Of a DNA stretch of 64,000 nucleotides, positions 1 to 11,568 are shown piece by piece (the first letter of the stretch is position 1; each line of letters begins with the position of its first letter). The DNA comes from Agrypnia vestita (lineage: Eukaryota > Arthropoda > Insecta > Trichoptera > Phryganeidae), in contig JADDOH010003938.1 in the NCBI GenBank assembly GCA_016648135.1, positions 1 to 64,000 of the forward strand. Direction: 5' to 3'. The position numbers and the translations under genes were made by a program. The notes under the pieces were generated by a model, which did no database searches, was not told the DNA's origin, and saw only the letters and a list, made by a program, of their open reading frames with translations.

Positions 1-740
1 GTATCATCATCATCACCATCATTAGCAGCGTCCCAGTTGTATATAGTCAGGAGGCGTTGCGATAGTATCTTCATCAACATCATCGTTAGCAGTGTCCCAG
101 TTACATATAGTCAGGAGGCGTTTCGATAGTATCATCATCAACATCATCATTAGCGGTGTCCCAGTTATATATCGTCAGGAGACGTTTCGGTAGTATCATC
201 AACATCATCATCATAGCAGTGTCCCAGTCGTATATCGTCAGGAGGTGTTTCAATAGTATCATCATCATCATCATCATTAGCAGTGTCCCAGTTATATATA
301 GTCAGGGGGCGTTTCGATAGCATCATCATCATCATCATCATCATTAGCGGTGTTTCAGCTGTATATCGTCAGGAGTCGTTACGATAGTATCATCATCATC
401 ATTAGCGGTGTTTCGGCTATATATAGTCAGGAGACGTTACGATAGTATCATCATCATCACTAGCGGTGGTTCAGCTACATATCGTCAGGAGGCGTTTCGA
501 TAGTATCATCAACATCATCATCATTAGCAGTGTCCCAGTTATATATCGTCAGGAGACGTTTCAATAGTATCATCATCATCATCATCATTAGCGGTGTCTC
601 AGCTATATATCGTCAGGAAACGTTACGATAGTATCATCATCATCATCATCATCACTAGCGGCGGTTCAGCTAAATGTCATCAGGTGACGTTTCGATAGTG
701 ACAACATCATCTTCATCAGTGATGGCAGGGTTCCAGTTAC
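1..740. repeat. Compound minisatellite with embedded TCA microsatellite
   Basis: About 12 tandem copies of a roughly 60-bp unit. Each copy has a variable run of TCA triplets, then TTAGCGGTGTCCCAG, a short TATATA segment, CGTCAGGAGGCGTTTCG and ATAGTA. The GTCAGG anchor recurs at about 48, 108, 174, 238, 302, 369, 427, 487, 548 and 612. Copies decay after 660. The left end is outside the window. Length differences between copies come mostly from the number of triplets. Confidence 0.92.
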
Positions 741-2540
741 ACATCAGTCGGAGATAATTAGGCAGATCCCATCATCATCGATGGCAGGATCCTAGCTGTA
801 CACCATTTGGAGAAAATACACCGACATCCCTGGCCAGGGGCTAGGCATATCCCTACTGTCCAGATCCACCTTTCCATCTACTAATACGAGGGGTCATGGC
901 CTCGTGAAACCACATGGCAACCAACCATTACAAGTATTTATTTATGTATTGTATATGTAAGTATATGTATGTATATTATATGTTATTAGTATGTATCTAT
1001 TCGTACGTAGTGTATGAGGGGGCTCTTCACGGGTGGCACAACACCCGTGCGGATGTCTTCCCTCGTCTGGAATGGATTGAACGTATTGATGCATATCAGA
1101 TTATAATAAGTACTACATGGGAGGGTGGTTGCAGTCACTGTAGTGTCGCGAATGGCCAATGGGCTGCAGTTGCTCACAGGCGAGGGTTGGGGAGCCTAGG
1201 AAACTCCCCCTCCCCACTCGCATATTTTTGACTTGACAGGGGGCCCGGGACCATCTTTACAGTAGCTTCAGTATATATACCGTAGTTTAACTTAGTTTAA
1301 CCTGGAGGAGTTGGAATTCGGGGGGCAAACTGGCTCTGAGCCCGGACGCCAGACACTGCCGCGAGGGATGGTGCGGTACTTTGCACAGAAGAGGCCCAAC
1401 ATGAAAAGGCGCATCCAGGCTCAGGTCAACGTATCCGGAACTCGTGTCGGGAGAAGGATGATGGGATCAGTCACCGATGAGCCTTTGGGTATGGAGGGGC
1501 CGAATTTAAAGCAACCACATTTTCCGCGTACACATACATTTACACATACCTTCTACAAACCCCTTATCCATTAGAACCCAACGTACCACTAGAATGAGAC
1601 ATAGGGCCAGATACAGGTGACGGAACTTAGGCCGGCTAGTAAATAAACGTAACAATGTAATTGATATAAAGATAATGCAGAGTAAATATAAAAGATCGTA
1701 GGGAATAAGCACAGCGAGATAACGGCGGAAGATAAAATTATTAATCAGCGAGGGCGTCGAAGACGGAATCATCCATAGGAGCGGCTACGAAGGACTCGAG
1801 GGCTTTCAGGGATCTATGTACTCTATATGTGCATGCGCATGTGATAACGGCACGTCACTAACCTTTCCAGTGGACGGCGGTCGATCCCATACAGGTAGGA
1901 CAATGGGGGATCGAGCGGAGAGGGCATGGAAGCAGAGGATCGCGCACTCTGGAAGCGTAGCTACACCAGATGCAGTGGTTTCAGTCCGTAGGAATGATAG
2001 GTAAATAATATAGGGCCACGGAACATAGTATGTCTAGCAATTGCACCGTAGGGCTTAATTGACGTGCTAGGTAGTTTTGTTTGCGTTTTCCATGAACATT
2101 CACGAACTTCATACCCCAGTATTTAATTTAAGTTTAGCTTGCGATAGGGTTACCACAAAACCAATTCATCCCCTATAGTTCGAAACAAAAAATTACACAA
2201 CGTGAACTGGGGAGGTCTTGAATAAAGCGAGGGTGTTTGGAAATACTACGTTAAAAACCGTAGAGCCTTCACCCGACGTAGATAGATAGCTTGTTTGCCT
2301 CTAACAAGGCGTAAACTCAGTTAGGAGTAGGATCGAGCTGTAAGGTGAAGAAGAGGAGCCATCACAAATTCAATTATCAATCATTCGTCAGCTTTTGAAT
2401 TGAGCATCTTAATGATTGGTACTCGATTCAAGATGATCGACAAAACATTGTTTACCAGCCGTACACCCGTGAAAAATCGCTGACTATGTATAAATTAATT
2501 TTTCGCGTCTTAGATAAACCCTGATCTTACAATGTGTAGT
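741..2540. other. Unassigned GC-richer segment
   Basis: More GC-rich than the surroundings and free of simple repeats. Open frames on the plus strand (914-1231, 1311-1574, 1816-2004) show no domain, signal peptide or family motif that I recognise. It may be part of an old retroelement, but no terminal repeats or polymerase motifs were found. Confidence 0.4.
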
Positions 2541-3000
2541 ATAGTATATTTTTGACATGCCAAGGAAACGATGGTGTGCTATGTCGTTTAGTTGCCGCGT
2601 TGCTGTCCACAAGTCCGAGGTTTGAGTCACTCTACATCTACAAAATTTTGTTTTTTAGCCTTGAATTCAAACAAAATTATTATATTTAAATATTACTGGA
2701 AAATTAATTTCAAGTGCGTTTCGTGATCTCACATTTTCGCACATGCTGCTTCTCTCTACATGCCCCGCTAGATGCTGCTTCCTGCTACACACATTTCCGC
2801 TACAATGCACGTGCTGCGCATGCGCATTGCATTTGACTGGCCACATTGTACCTGAAAGTCCTGTGAATGAAATTTAGCTTGAAACTCAGCTATGATCAAA
2901 ACTGATCCACATCAGGATAATCCGCAGAATAAATTAAATAAACTCGGTTACCAAATGTTTTTATTTTATTGTCTATAACTTTAATAGTTTAATATTTTTA
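2541..3000. other. Unassigned; weak tRNA-like segment near 2565-2640
   Basis: Around 2620 a GGTTTGAGTCA string resembles a pol III B box, with a weak A-box-like string about 30 bases before. This could be an old tRNA-derived SINE, but the match is poor. The remainder is AT-rich without genes. Confidence 0.25.
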
Positions 3001-3573
3001 ATGTGTACCCGCCACTTAGTTGACGACGGTCGAAAAAGACCTAAAAGAAGGTCACCTCGACGACAGCATAGCACAAAACCAAGCTCAATGGAGAAAGCGG
3101 ACAAGGGAGGCCGACCCCAAGTAAATGGGACTAACGATCTAGGAAGAAGAAGTCTGTTACAAAATGTTTATTTTTTATTGTGCATCGTTAATAACAAACA
3201 AAAACATTTATCCACCCTCATCACAAATACTCTGAAAATGATAACTCTGCGTGCTATTACTGGGAAGACTCTGCATGATCATTTGAGGAATACAGCAATC
3301 CGAGAGGTCTGCGACGTTTAAGATGTGGTCAGATGGACGCGACGGCGTCGACGATACTGGTGCCAATGCGTACAGAGAATAAATAGAACAAGATTACCAC
3401 ACATAGCCCTGTGTGGCGCATCAGGTGGTCCGCGTCCACGAGGGAGATCCCTGGAGCGATGGAGAGGTAGCTGGAATATAGCATCTCAAGAGGAAACTCC
3501 TGCACAAACAGACTCGAGTCTAAATAAAGTTGAAGAAGAAGAAGAAGATCACAAATACAAGACCACTATTTAA
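3001..3573 (+). mobile_element. 3' tail of an RTE-like non-LTR retrotransposon
   Basis: Decayed carboxy-terminal coding remnant in two frames. The frame ending near 3321 has LRAITGKTLHDHLRNTAIRE. The next frame has RRRRRYWCQCVQRINRTRLP and then GRSLERWRGSW. This order (xxITGxTLxDxxRNxxIRE, RRRxW..HVxRI, GRPxxRW) is typical of the segment after the reverse transcriptase in RTE/BovB-like LINEs. The end has an AG-rich GAAGAA run. A minus-strand relative lies at 60130-60330. Confidence 0.7.
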
Positions 3574-3574
3574 A

Positions 3575-3945
3575 TGTATGATTTAATAGTAAAAGTTTTA
3601 AAGTACAAGCATGTAGACAGTCAATTACATGATTTGAAATTTTATCTACACAATAATGCATTTTTAAAACACACAATACTATGACGAAGAAGAAAACGTC
3701 TTATATTTAATAGCAAAAGTTTTAAAGTACTAGCACACAGACACCCAACTATGTGATTTCAAAATCTATTATCTATCTATATAATAAGGCATTTTCAAAA
3801 CACACAGCACTCGTACATAGAACAAAATTTCTAATATTTAATACATACTAATATTATATTTTAATAGCAAAATTTTAAAATACGAGCGTAAAATAGAAAG
3901 CTACACGATTTCAAAATCAATTATATAACGAGGTGTTTTCATTTT
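3575..3945. repeat. Three diverged tandem copies of an AT-rich ~130 bp unit
   Basis: Segments starting near 3580, 3706 and 3851 share the order TTAATAGCAAAAGTTTTAAA, a tract with AGACA/CAACTA, TGATTTCAAAATC, AATAAGGCATTTTC and AAAACACACA. The copies differ at many sites, so the duplication is old. No coding potential. Confidence 0.7.
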
Positions 3946-4804
3946 AACATTATATTATAGTGTTTTATTCAATTAATTTTCTGTATGTATTTTTTACTTA
4001 CATTATTTTTTGTAATTTGCTAAGTTATTTTGGACATGTGTTTATTTTATTTATGTATATAATTGGTGATTATTATTTTGATTTCTTTCTTCTATACTTT
4101 TTCTTAATACATAGTATTTAAACTGTAAGGATGTCTTTTTGCTTTTTACCAAATTTTTCAATAGCATTAATACAAATATATAAACAAAATAACAATTATT
4201 TTTTGTAGATATCTAAATATTCATACAATAAGAGTTGGTCCATGCTTAAAATGCTTAAAATTACAATTTGATGAAATTTATGTTATTTTAAAATTTACAA
4301 ACTGAATAGCGTAATTTATTTATTCTTCGTATTTATAAAAATTTTAAAAATGCATGTTTATCTAATTATTATACGAAGAATTGAGTCATGAATATTCAAA
4401 CTCCCCTTAGAAATGCTAAATTAGTAAATAACATTCAACTTATTAGTAGATCACGCCATATTTTGTATCATATTTATCGAAATCATTGATTATGTTTACA
4501 AATCTAGTAGAGGGATACATTTATATACAATATATTATAATGATAAACAAGACATAGACCTCTTTTCATTTAAGAAAGACAATCGAATTAGTATGTGTTA
4601 GCCTATATTACTGAAGATAACACAGTAAGCGTCGAAAACGTTATAATTAAAACTTTTTTAATTAAAAAGCTATTGTGAGAAGAAAAGAACGTTGTTATTT
4701 TTAATTTCTTAAAAATATATTACAAGAAAAGGATTTAAGCACCATAAAAAACAATGAAAAATGTGTAGCCAAAATCCAGAGTATAAATAAGTATATACTT
4801 GTCA
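3946..4804. other. AT-rich, gene-free, with a Penelope-type end motif
   Basis: No gene seen. At 4611-4650 a CTGAAGA string is followed after 15 bases by GTCGAAAACG and an AT tract, like the ends of Penelope-type elements elsewhere in this window (54971, 56974). Confidence 0.4.
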
Positions 4805-5339
4805 TAGTAAAACCTCATTTACCGAACCCCGATAATTTGAAATTCGCCATAATTCGAAGTTTTCCAAACCCGCACGTCCCAAATGTTGATTTCCTAGTAG
4901 ACTAACCCTGATAATTCTAAAACCCCGGTAATTCGTAATTCAAAATAATTTTTAGCCCCTTGCTCCACAATTTGATACATTTTAGTTCACATAATATAAT
5001 TTTTTCTTATTATATTTTTCTTATAAAATTGAAACAAAATATCTCGATTTTTTTTCTAAGTGTGTGTGATCGGGTATCTCAGCAATAGAAATGTCATGAT
5101 TTTCGTATTAATTACTATAATAAATATTACGTTTTCGAAAAAAAATTCTTGAAATATTTAAAAATACAGACACTTTTCACAAAATTAATGGCTTTTTTCA
5201 CGAGTTTTACGATTTTTGACGAATTTCGAAATCGCACCACGATTTTTTTTGTACCTGGAATTTCGAAGTAACAGGGTTTCGCTGAATTTGAAATGTTTTT
5301 TTTGGGTCCCTTGAATTTCAAATTAACGAGGTTCTACTG
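4805..5339. mobile_element. Pogo/Tigger-like MITE, family P1
   Basis: Terminal inverted repeats, left TAGTAAAACCTCATTTACC and right (reverse complement) CAGTAGAACCTCGTTAAT, enclose about 535 bp without an intact transposase. Related copies lie at 10887, 21636, 34530 and 40571. Left terminal base appears mutated from C to T. Confidence 0.8.
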
Positions 5340-5913
5340 TTTTAAATAAGAACTGAAAAATAAGAAAACATCAACAGATACAATAACATTTTGGACACAA
5401 AACTGATATTCAGCAATATTTTTTAACTTTTGTCAGAATTAACTATAAATGACACATTGCGTACTTGGAGTAACAAAGTACCATCAGACATTCATTTTTA
5501 GATTTCTCTGGTAGAGTATTGTTTATCACCCATGAAGTAATTTTTTTACAAAAATGTCATGTGATAGCAGTGCAAATAATGTCTGTAGTGCAACTAAATT
5601 CATACATTCAGGAATAAAAACGCAGACATACCATATACGGCCAAAATAGAGTAAGGAAATTTTTTTCCACCACTTACCTAACCAAACAGATTCCTTTAAA
5701 AGTTATGTAATATTCATTGCAAGTGTAAGTAATCTATTTTGTCACTTTGTGTATTTCCATTTTCATTGATGGCAGGAACAGAAATTATTTACTTGGTCAC
5801 TCACACAATTTTCAGTGACACAAACTTACATCAAGACATTGCACACTCAAATTCAACCAAAATTTCAGTTAATAATAATTTAAGCAGAAATTAATTAGAT
5901 CACATCATGGATT
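5340..5913. other. 3' flank of receptor A
   Basis: AT-rich sequence downstream of the receptor A stop codon. No gene or repeat recognised. Confidence 0.5.
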
Positions 5914-8881
5914 TTACGAGGGTGTGGAGAACTGGATCAAAATGATCAAATACGTTGTTGTAGCACCAATCATCTAAAAAGTATAAAATTTTTAAATTAT
6001 TGTTGTTGTACAATTGTAAAAATATAATGAAAAAAAAATTTGAAAAAAATAAATCTTTATCATGAGATGTCAATACTTATTCTACATTATTATTTACTTG
6101 AATGTATTGTATTATTGTATTGTATTGTAATTAAGATTTTTGATATTAATAAAATAAATAATATATGTATTACTTTCATGAAAACTCCCATCAAAAAAAT
6201 AAGTTAAAAAAATACATTATTTGGAAGACGAATTTATAAATTTTTCTTCCTCCATTTCTGATTCTTATCTGGAGCACATCCACCACAAAAGTCATCTGTT
6301 GACTGTTGTCCCTCGATAGCCCTTTCAGTCAATCCCAAGTTCCGTAGTTACAACCTGAGTGCCTATACTTGTTGCAGAATATTCGAAAATTATCAACAAA
6401 TTCAACAACAAAATATTTTAAAAATACATACCGTAAATATAAGTGAGTTGTCTATAGTGAAAAAACCACACGCAGTAAATACAGGTCGTCTGTTGAGAAT
6501 TATGATTGAAAATTGACTTAACTGAAAAAAAAGTTTATGTTTTTATACTTTCTGTTCCAAATGTAATACTTTTATACCTATATGGGGGAGGCGCGTGCAG
6601 TGAGAACAAGAAGTATGACTTTTTCCTAAGCATGTACATATTTTGAAAAGAAACCGATATTATAGTAATATTTCAAACACCATAATTAACATATTATTGA
6701 GATTATAATATTTGATAGTATTCTGCCTGATAAATATGTACATATATAATTTCGATATTTTTTGCCAAATATATGTTTAAATAAAAGTCATCAAGACAAT
6801 ATGTTTACGGGCGCTGTGGTTTTATTTTGTTAACATAAACAAACTGCGATCTATGCGCTGGATCAAATGATAGGTACATGGTGCAGGATTGGATGAATAC
6901 CGCACCAGTTATATACATATCAACAGGTTTACACAGTACTATGTATGAGATTTATTCTGACTATCTCTAACTATATCTCCGACATTATACCTTTAGACAT
7001 ATAATAAATAAAAATTACCTTTCTTTGAATATCCTCATCTTCTTCTCTTATAATTAACTTGTTAATAAACCTTGCTGTCTCTTTCGCCTGAAAATGAAAA
7101 AGAATCTTGTGATTTAATCTCATCTAATGAGAGAATCTGACCTAATCAGAACCTACCGAGAATGTTTTTCAGCCAAGATCCGACTATACCCTACTTCAGC
7201 CATAACTATGCAAGCATTGGGAGAATAAGAATGCTCAATGGATTAATTAGAATCAAGCCAATTGCTTATTGTATTTGATTAATAGAGTTCACTCAGCATG
7301 AGGTAATTACAAACTCGTTATCTCCTTAAATGGGCTGTATAGGTATATGTACATATGTATTTAGTTAAAATAAAGATAAAGATTTGAACATGGAGTATGT
7401 GTCACATCAATATTCTTACTTTGTATTTTCAATTTATTCTATAAAAATTGTAATTGCTGATCCCCTGGAATCACCAACTACTGTATCACTAGGCAAGGTC
7501 TTCATCACAACAAGCTACTTGAAATGGTGATTTATACTTTATTTAATATCTTGTACATTTTCATATCACTTCACACCTCATATACCTACTAGAAAAACAC
7601 AAAATCTACATGATATTGAGCATAATATATAATTAAATACTACCATTCCACGTGTGACATTTAAAATACCTACATATATATGTTAAGTAATAACAGATGT
7701 GACTTCAAATATAAGGCATATATGTAACAGATTTCTACAGGATGGTAGCTAATAAATATAAGTACTTTATGTAAATAACCAATATGGGTTATAATTACCT
7801 CATTTTGACAACTGTTGCACTCAGTGACAGTAGAAAATATCAATATTAAGTATGACACAACTGTACATAGTGAAAAATATAAAAACAAATATTCATTCGG
7901 CGTGAGAGTTCTTGTAACCAGAATTCTTATAGAAATCAGCACATTGAATAGACAGAAGACTATAGTAACAAATGAAACTGATAAAACAGCAAGACTTTTA
8001 ACACTGAATGATGTATTAAATGCATCAACACAATCGCAAATCTTATCATATATTTTTAGAAGAATGTGTAACTTTTTTACGATATCTTCGTTGTGGATTT
8101 TAAAATAAATATTATAAAGAGGTTCTTTCAATCCATTAAGTCGTATTTTGGACTGTACATTTCTGTCTGCCTTTAGACAAGCTTCTCTCTTTAGTATGAT
8201 TGATAGTTGTCCATTCAAAATGTTTAGATTTTCATATGAAATTGTTACAAATGATTTATATATTATTAAAGTTGTTGAAAGAATAACATTTGGGGCGTAA
8301 ATGGCAAATGCCAATTCATAAGATGTCATCGCTTTGGAACCAGACATTATAAAAGTGCTCACTAAGGTAAATAGAATCTGTGAGATATAAAAATTCGCCA
8401 TTCTCATGGTGATTCTGAACTTCATTTTAGAGTAATCCCTCACATTTTTTAATTCTTTGAAATAGTTTTCCACATCGTAATAAAATTCATAAATGGTAGC
8501 GTCAAGATTTCTCGTCCCATGCATAGTAATAAATAAAACAATCATCGAAATCATTCCTAAAGCAATAAAACACAATAAACTTATTTGCTGTATCACCGAG
8601 TCCTCGTCACTATTATTTATTTCAAGCTGCAATTCACCGGTCATTATTATTTTCACTACACAAAAGGCGTAGCAGGAGAATCCGCACATAGAACACACAA
8701 ACGATTTTGTATGCAGAACAGATTTGGAATTCCCTGGTTCTATTCTGTAATTGTAAGGCATGACGCCAAAGAGAAGGGACATAAATCTCACAATAGACAA
8801 GGCTTCGATGAAAGATTCTGCATAGAAAATTTTTTTAAATGCCCTGTTGAAAATGTTTTTTTCACTTTTTAATTCAATCAT
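5914..8881 (-). CDS. Gustatory receptor A (four exons, intact, 433 aa)
   Basis: Seven-transmembrane insect gustatory receptor, a ligand-gated cation channel family of sensory-neuron membranes. Exons on the minus strand: 8881-7799, 7087-7019, 6521-6432, 5973-5914 (361, 23, 30 and 19 codons plus stop TAA). All introns are phase 0 with GT..AG borders. Hydrophobic segments lie near residues 62-80, 97-118, 165-183, 188-212, 300-325 and 338-357, and the last spans exons 3-4. The family region with KLHILLKIYDKICDCVD is near residues 280-297. Exon 3 holds RRPVFTACGFF, and exon 4 holds T421-Y-LIILI-Q428-F429 and ends four residues later. The start at 8881 matches the MI-E/Q-IK start of B and C. Length is normal for the family. 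Exon 2 is nearly that of gene B. Intron 1 holds a SINE-like piece. No frameshift is seen. The ligand is unknown. Confidence 0.93.
7385..7505 (-). mobile_element. SINE-like fragment in receptor A intron 1
   Basis: Contains the order CAATATTCTTACTTTGTATTTTC, then GATCCCCTGGAATCACC and ACTACTGTATCACTAG. This parallels the better preserved minus-strand tRNA-like pieces at 11700-11840 and 33880-34066. Strongly decayed. Confidence 0.4.
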
Positions 8882-9516
8882 TTTGATTAACTTGGTGCAA
8901 AACGTTTTCTTTTGAATACTCTAAGCAGGAAAAATGACTGCTTAAATCCTGGACATTAACTTGACAAACTGCCACACGGAATAAGATTATCATTTTATTT
9001 TCATATTCATTGATATCATTATTACCTTACGGGGAAATATGCAATTCTTGTAGTACGTGACTGGGTAATTATATTAATTATTAACCAATTATAGGTAAAC
9101 TGTGCCGCGATCTAATAAATATTTAATGACCGCTTTTAAATCGAACAATGATAATATTTAATATACCACTATCATAATTATAGACACACATTATCATTTG
9201 CTGGAAGAGCCATCGATAAATTGTGGCAGTAGCACGAGAATGGCACATGTGCTCTTTTTTTAAAGAATTATACAATCAGTTTATAGTGTCATGTTTATAG
9301 TGTTTACTTTGCAATTTTCAGATCAATATCATAAAACATCAGCCAACCATTTTAATTACACTTGGGTATGTTTCACTTACACATAAAATCCTTTAAACTA
9401 AGTATGCAAGTACATATACTTACTAAACACAAAACAAAAACATTTCATCTTTTTTCTTTCATTTAAAGGAGGTTTTGTTAAAATAATTTGAAGGTTAAAC
9501 AAAAGAATAAAAGTAA
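8882..9516. other. 5' flank of receptor A
   Basis: AT-rich region upstream of the receptor A start. It should hold the promoter, but no convincing TATA or initiator could be chosen by eye. Confidence 0.4.
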
Positions 9517-9925
9517 GATTGTTATGCCAGTTACGGCTATGTAACATTTTTATACTAAGAAACAAACTAAGTTATGAAATAACCTTTAAACAATGTTCCT
9601 AGGACTTTCATTCAATAAGCTTAATTGATTCACAAACACAAACATAAGTGATTAAAAATTAATTTTCCAATTACTAATCTAGGGGCTCTTATTGTTTTTG
9701 CTAAGACTTTAATTATTTTTAACAAATGTCACCAAGAATTTCAACCAATACTCAAAAAAATAAAATGGCGGTACAGCTGTTACTTATCAAAATAAAACAT
9801 AGTTTAAAGAATTGATCAGCATAAATAAAATAACAGATATATTTTCATTGTTTTATTTTTACACCATTGAATGTCCAAGTGGCCAAAACCGGGACAGTGG
9901 CCAAACCCAGACCATCAACCCTATT
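9517..9925. repeat. Dispersed repeat R3, copy 1
   Basis: Homologous to 30571-30990. Both share ACTAAGAAACAAACTA-type text, a CCTAGGACTTTCA segment, CACAAACACAAACATAAGTG, and an end with AATGTCCAAGTGGCCAAAAC and CATCAACCCTAT. The left TGGCC-rich end resembles the right end inverted, so this is probably a non-autonomous DNA element. Confidence 0.65.
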
Positions 9926-9929
9926 TGTT

Positions 9930-10135
9930 GTTCTAACTTGTGAAAAAATAGAAATATATATTCAATTTGTTCAATTTCAAAAAAATGTGAACTAAAATGT
10001 ATTGATTTGTGATACCAGGGGCTAAAAATTATTTCGAATTACGAATTACAGGGATTGAAATTAGCATTTTGGGACTTGTGGGTTATAAAATTTTTAATTA
10101 TAGCGAATTTTGAATTAACGGGGTCATACGGTAGT
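9930..10135. mobile_element. Truncated P1 pogo-like MITE
   Basis: Right half of a P1 element. GTGAACTAAAATGTATTGAT, AAAAATTATTTCGAATTACG and GAATTTTGAATTAACGGGG match 11230-11380 in order. The left half and left terminal repeat are missing. Confidence 0.7.
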
Positions 10136-10886
10136 TCTTAATCATTAATTTAAATTGTATTAATTAAATTTTTTACAGGGCAGGCCAACTGTTGTACATC
10201 GACCTTTATGATTCTGTTAAATTTAATAGTTAAGTGCACGCCATTACATAAATCGTGAGCCCAATACTAGAATTATATAACTCATATTTTAATTAACCTT
10301 AAGATGCTTATCTCATTGTACAAAGTGAGCTCATAAACCAAAAGCCATTTTGTAAAAAGCGGCCCAAAAATATGCCTAATTTTTTCTTTTAAAATGTCCA
10401 GTGCATGCAGATCATTCTTCTTATATTTGATTTCATTAATAATGTTTCAGACACAATATGTAAGCCCTGGTCTTTATATATCTGGTATACTTAAATTTTA
10501 TTTTTTCTGAATTTCTACCTTCTATATACTTTTCGAGCGACCTATTTGGGTCGCGGCCGAAACCAATGCGCCCGAGAGCGACATTTGTGGTTTCACAAGG
10601 AAAGAGTGTGGCATTTTTGTTGTGCATATGTTTTTAGTTTATATTTTTCTTCTGTGGTTTGACAATACAATAAAAAAATGAAAGGAGAAGCATCTCTCTC
10701 ATTTCTAACATTTTATAAAATATCTGCAACAAAGGGAATATCCCCTTCAGATCCATATAAAGGATTGAATGTGTTTTATGTGTTAAATTGTGATAAGAGA
10801 GGAACACTTCTCTTCAGTTGGAAGATGATTGTGACCAAGGTGAAACATTTCCTTGGTTGATTGCGATTCTCAGTCAGAGAAACATA
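10136..10886. other. Gene-free spacer
   Basis: Short open frames on both strands here (10436-10627, 10678-10860) show no known motif. AT-rich spacer between elements. Confidence 0.4.
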
Positions 10887-11389
10887 CAGTAAAACCTCGT
10901 TAATTCAAAATTCAAGGGACCCAAAAAAAACATTTCGAATTACGTGGAACCCCGTTAATTTGAAATTCAAGGTACAAAAAATATTAAAAATAGCAATTCA
11001 ATTGCGAAATTCGCCAAAAGTCGTTAACTCAAGAAAAAAAAACATTATTATTGTGAAAAACATCTGCATTTTTGCATACTTCAAGAAATAATTTCGAAAA
11101 TGCAACATTTATAATGCTAATACAAACATTTGCTACATTTCTTTTACTAAAGTATCCGAAATTGACATATCTGTTATTCTCACTTGCGAAAAAATAGAAA
11201 TATTTTTTTCAGCTTCGTTAAATTTAAAAAAAATCGAATTATGTGGACTAAAATGTATTGATTTATGGCGCAAGGGTCTAAAAATTATTTCGAATTATTG
11301 GGGTTAATCTACTATGAAATTAGCATTTTGGGATTTGTGGGTTATAAAACTTTTGAATTATGGCGAATTTTGAATTATTAGTTTTACTG
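10887..11389. mobile_element. Complete P1 pogo-like MITE, 503 bp
   Basis: Best preserved P1 copy. It starts CAGTAAAACCTCGTTAATTC, ends GTTTTACTG, and is flanked by TA on both sides (10885-10886 and 11390-11391), the target duplication expected for Tc1/mariner/pogo elements. No intact transposase. Confidence 0.88.
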
Positions 11390-11568
11390 TATACTATCTT
11401 TTTCTGAACCTAAGTCAGGATTTGATTAAATTTTAGAATTGGAAATATCAATGATTTGCACATAATAATAACAGAACCTACTTGTCATTAATTAAAAATT
11501 TAACAAATAGAAAAAAGTTACCAAACTAAAGAATAAATTAAACACTTACCTGAATTACTTAGATGGTC

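Noticed and set aside
1..740. Regular repeats as a CRISPR array
   Set aside because: Units are tandem and similar throughout with a microsatellite inside, there are no unique spacers, and the genome is animal.
914..1574. Plus frames 914-1231 and 1311-1574
   Set aside because: No family motif; the first encodes a Tyr/Cys/Met-rich low-complexity start.
7815..8872. Plus-strand frames 7815-8108 and 8585-8872
   Set aside because: Antisense shadows of receptor A exon 1.
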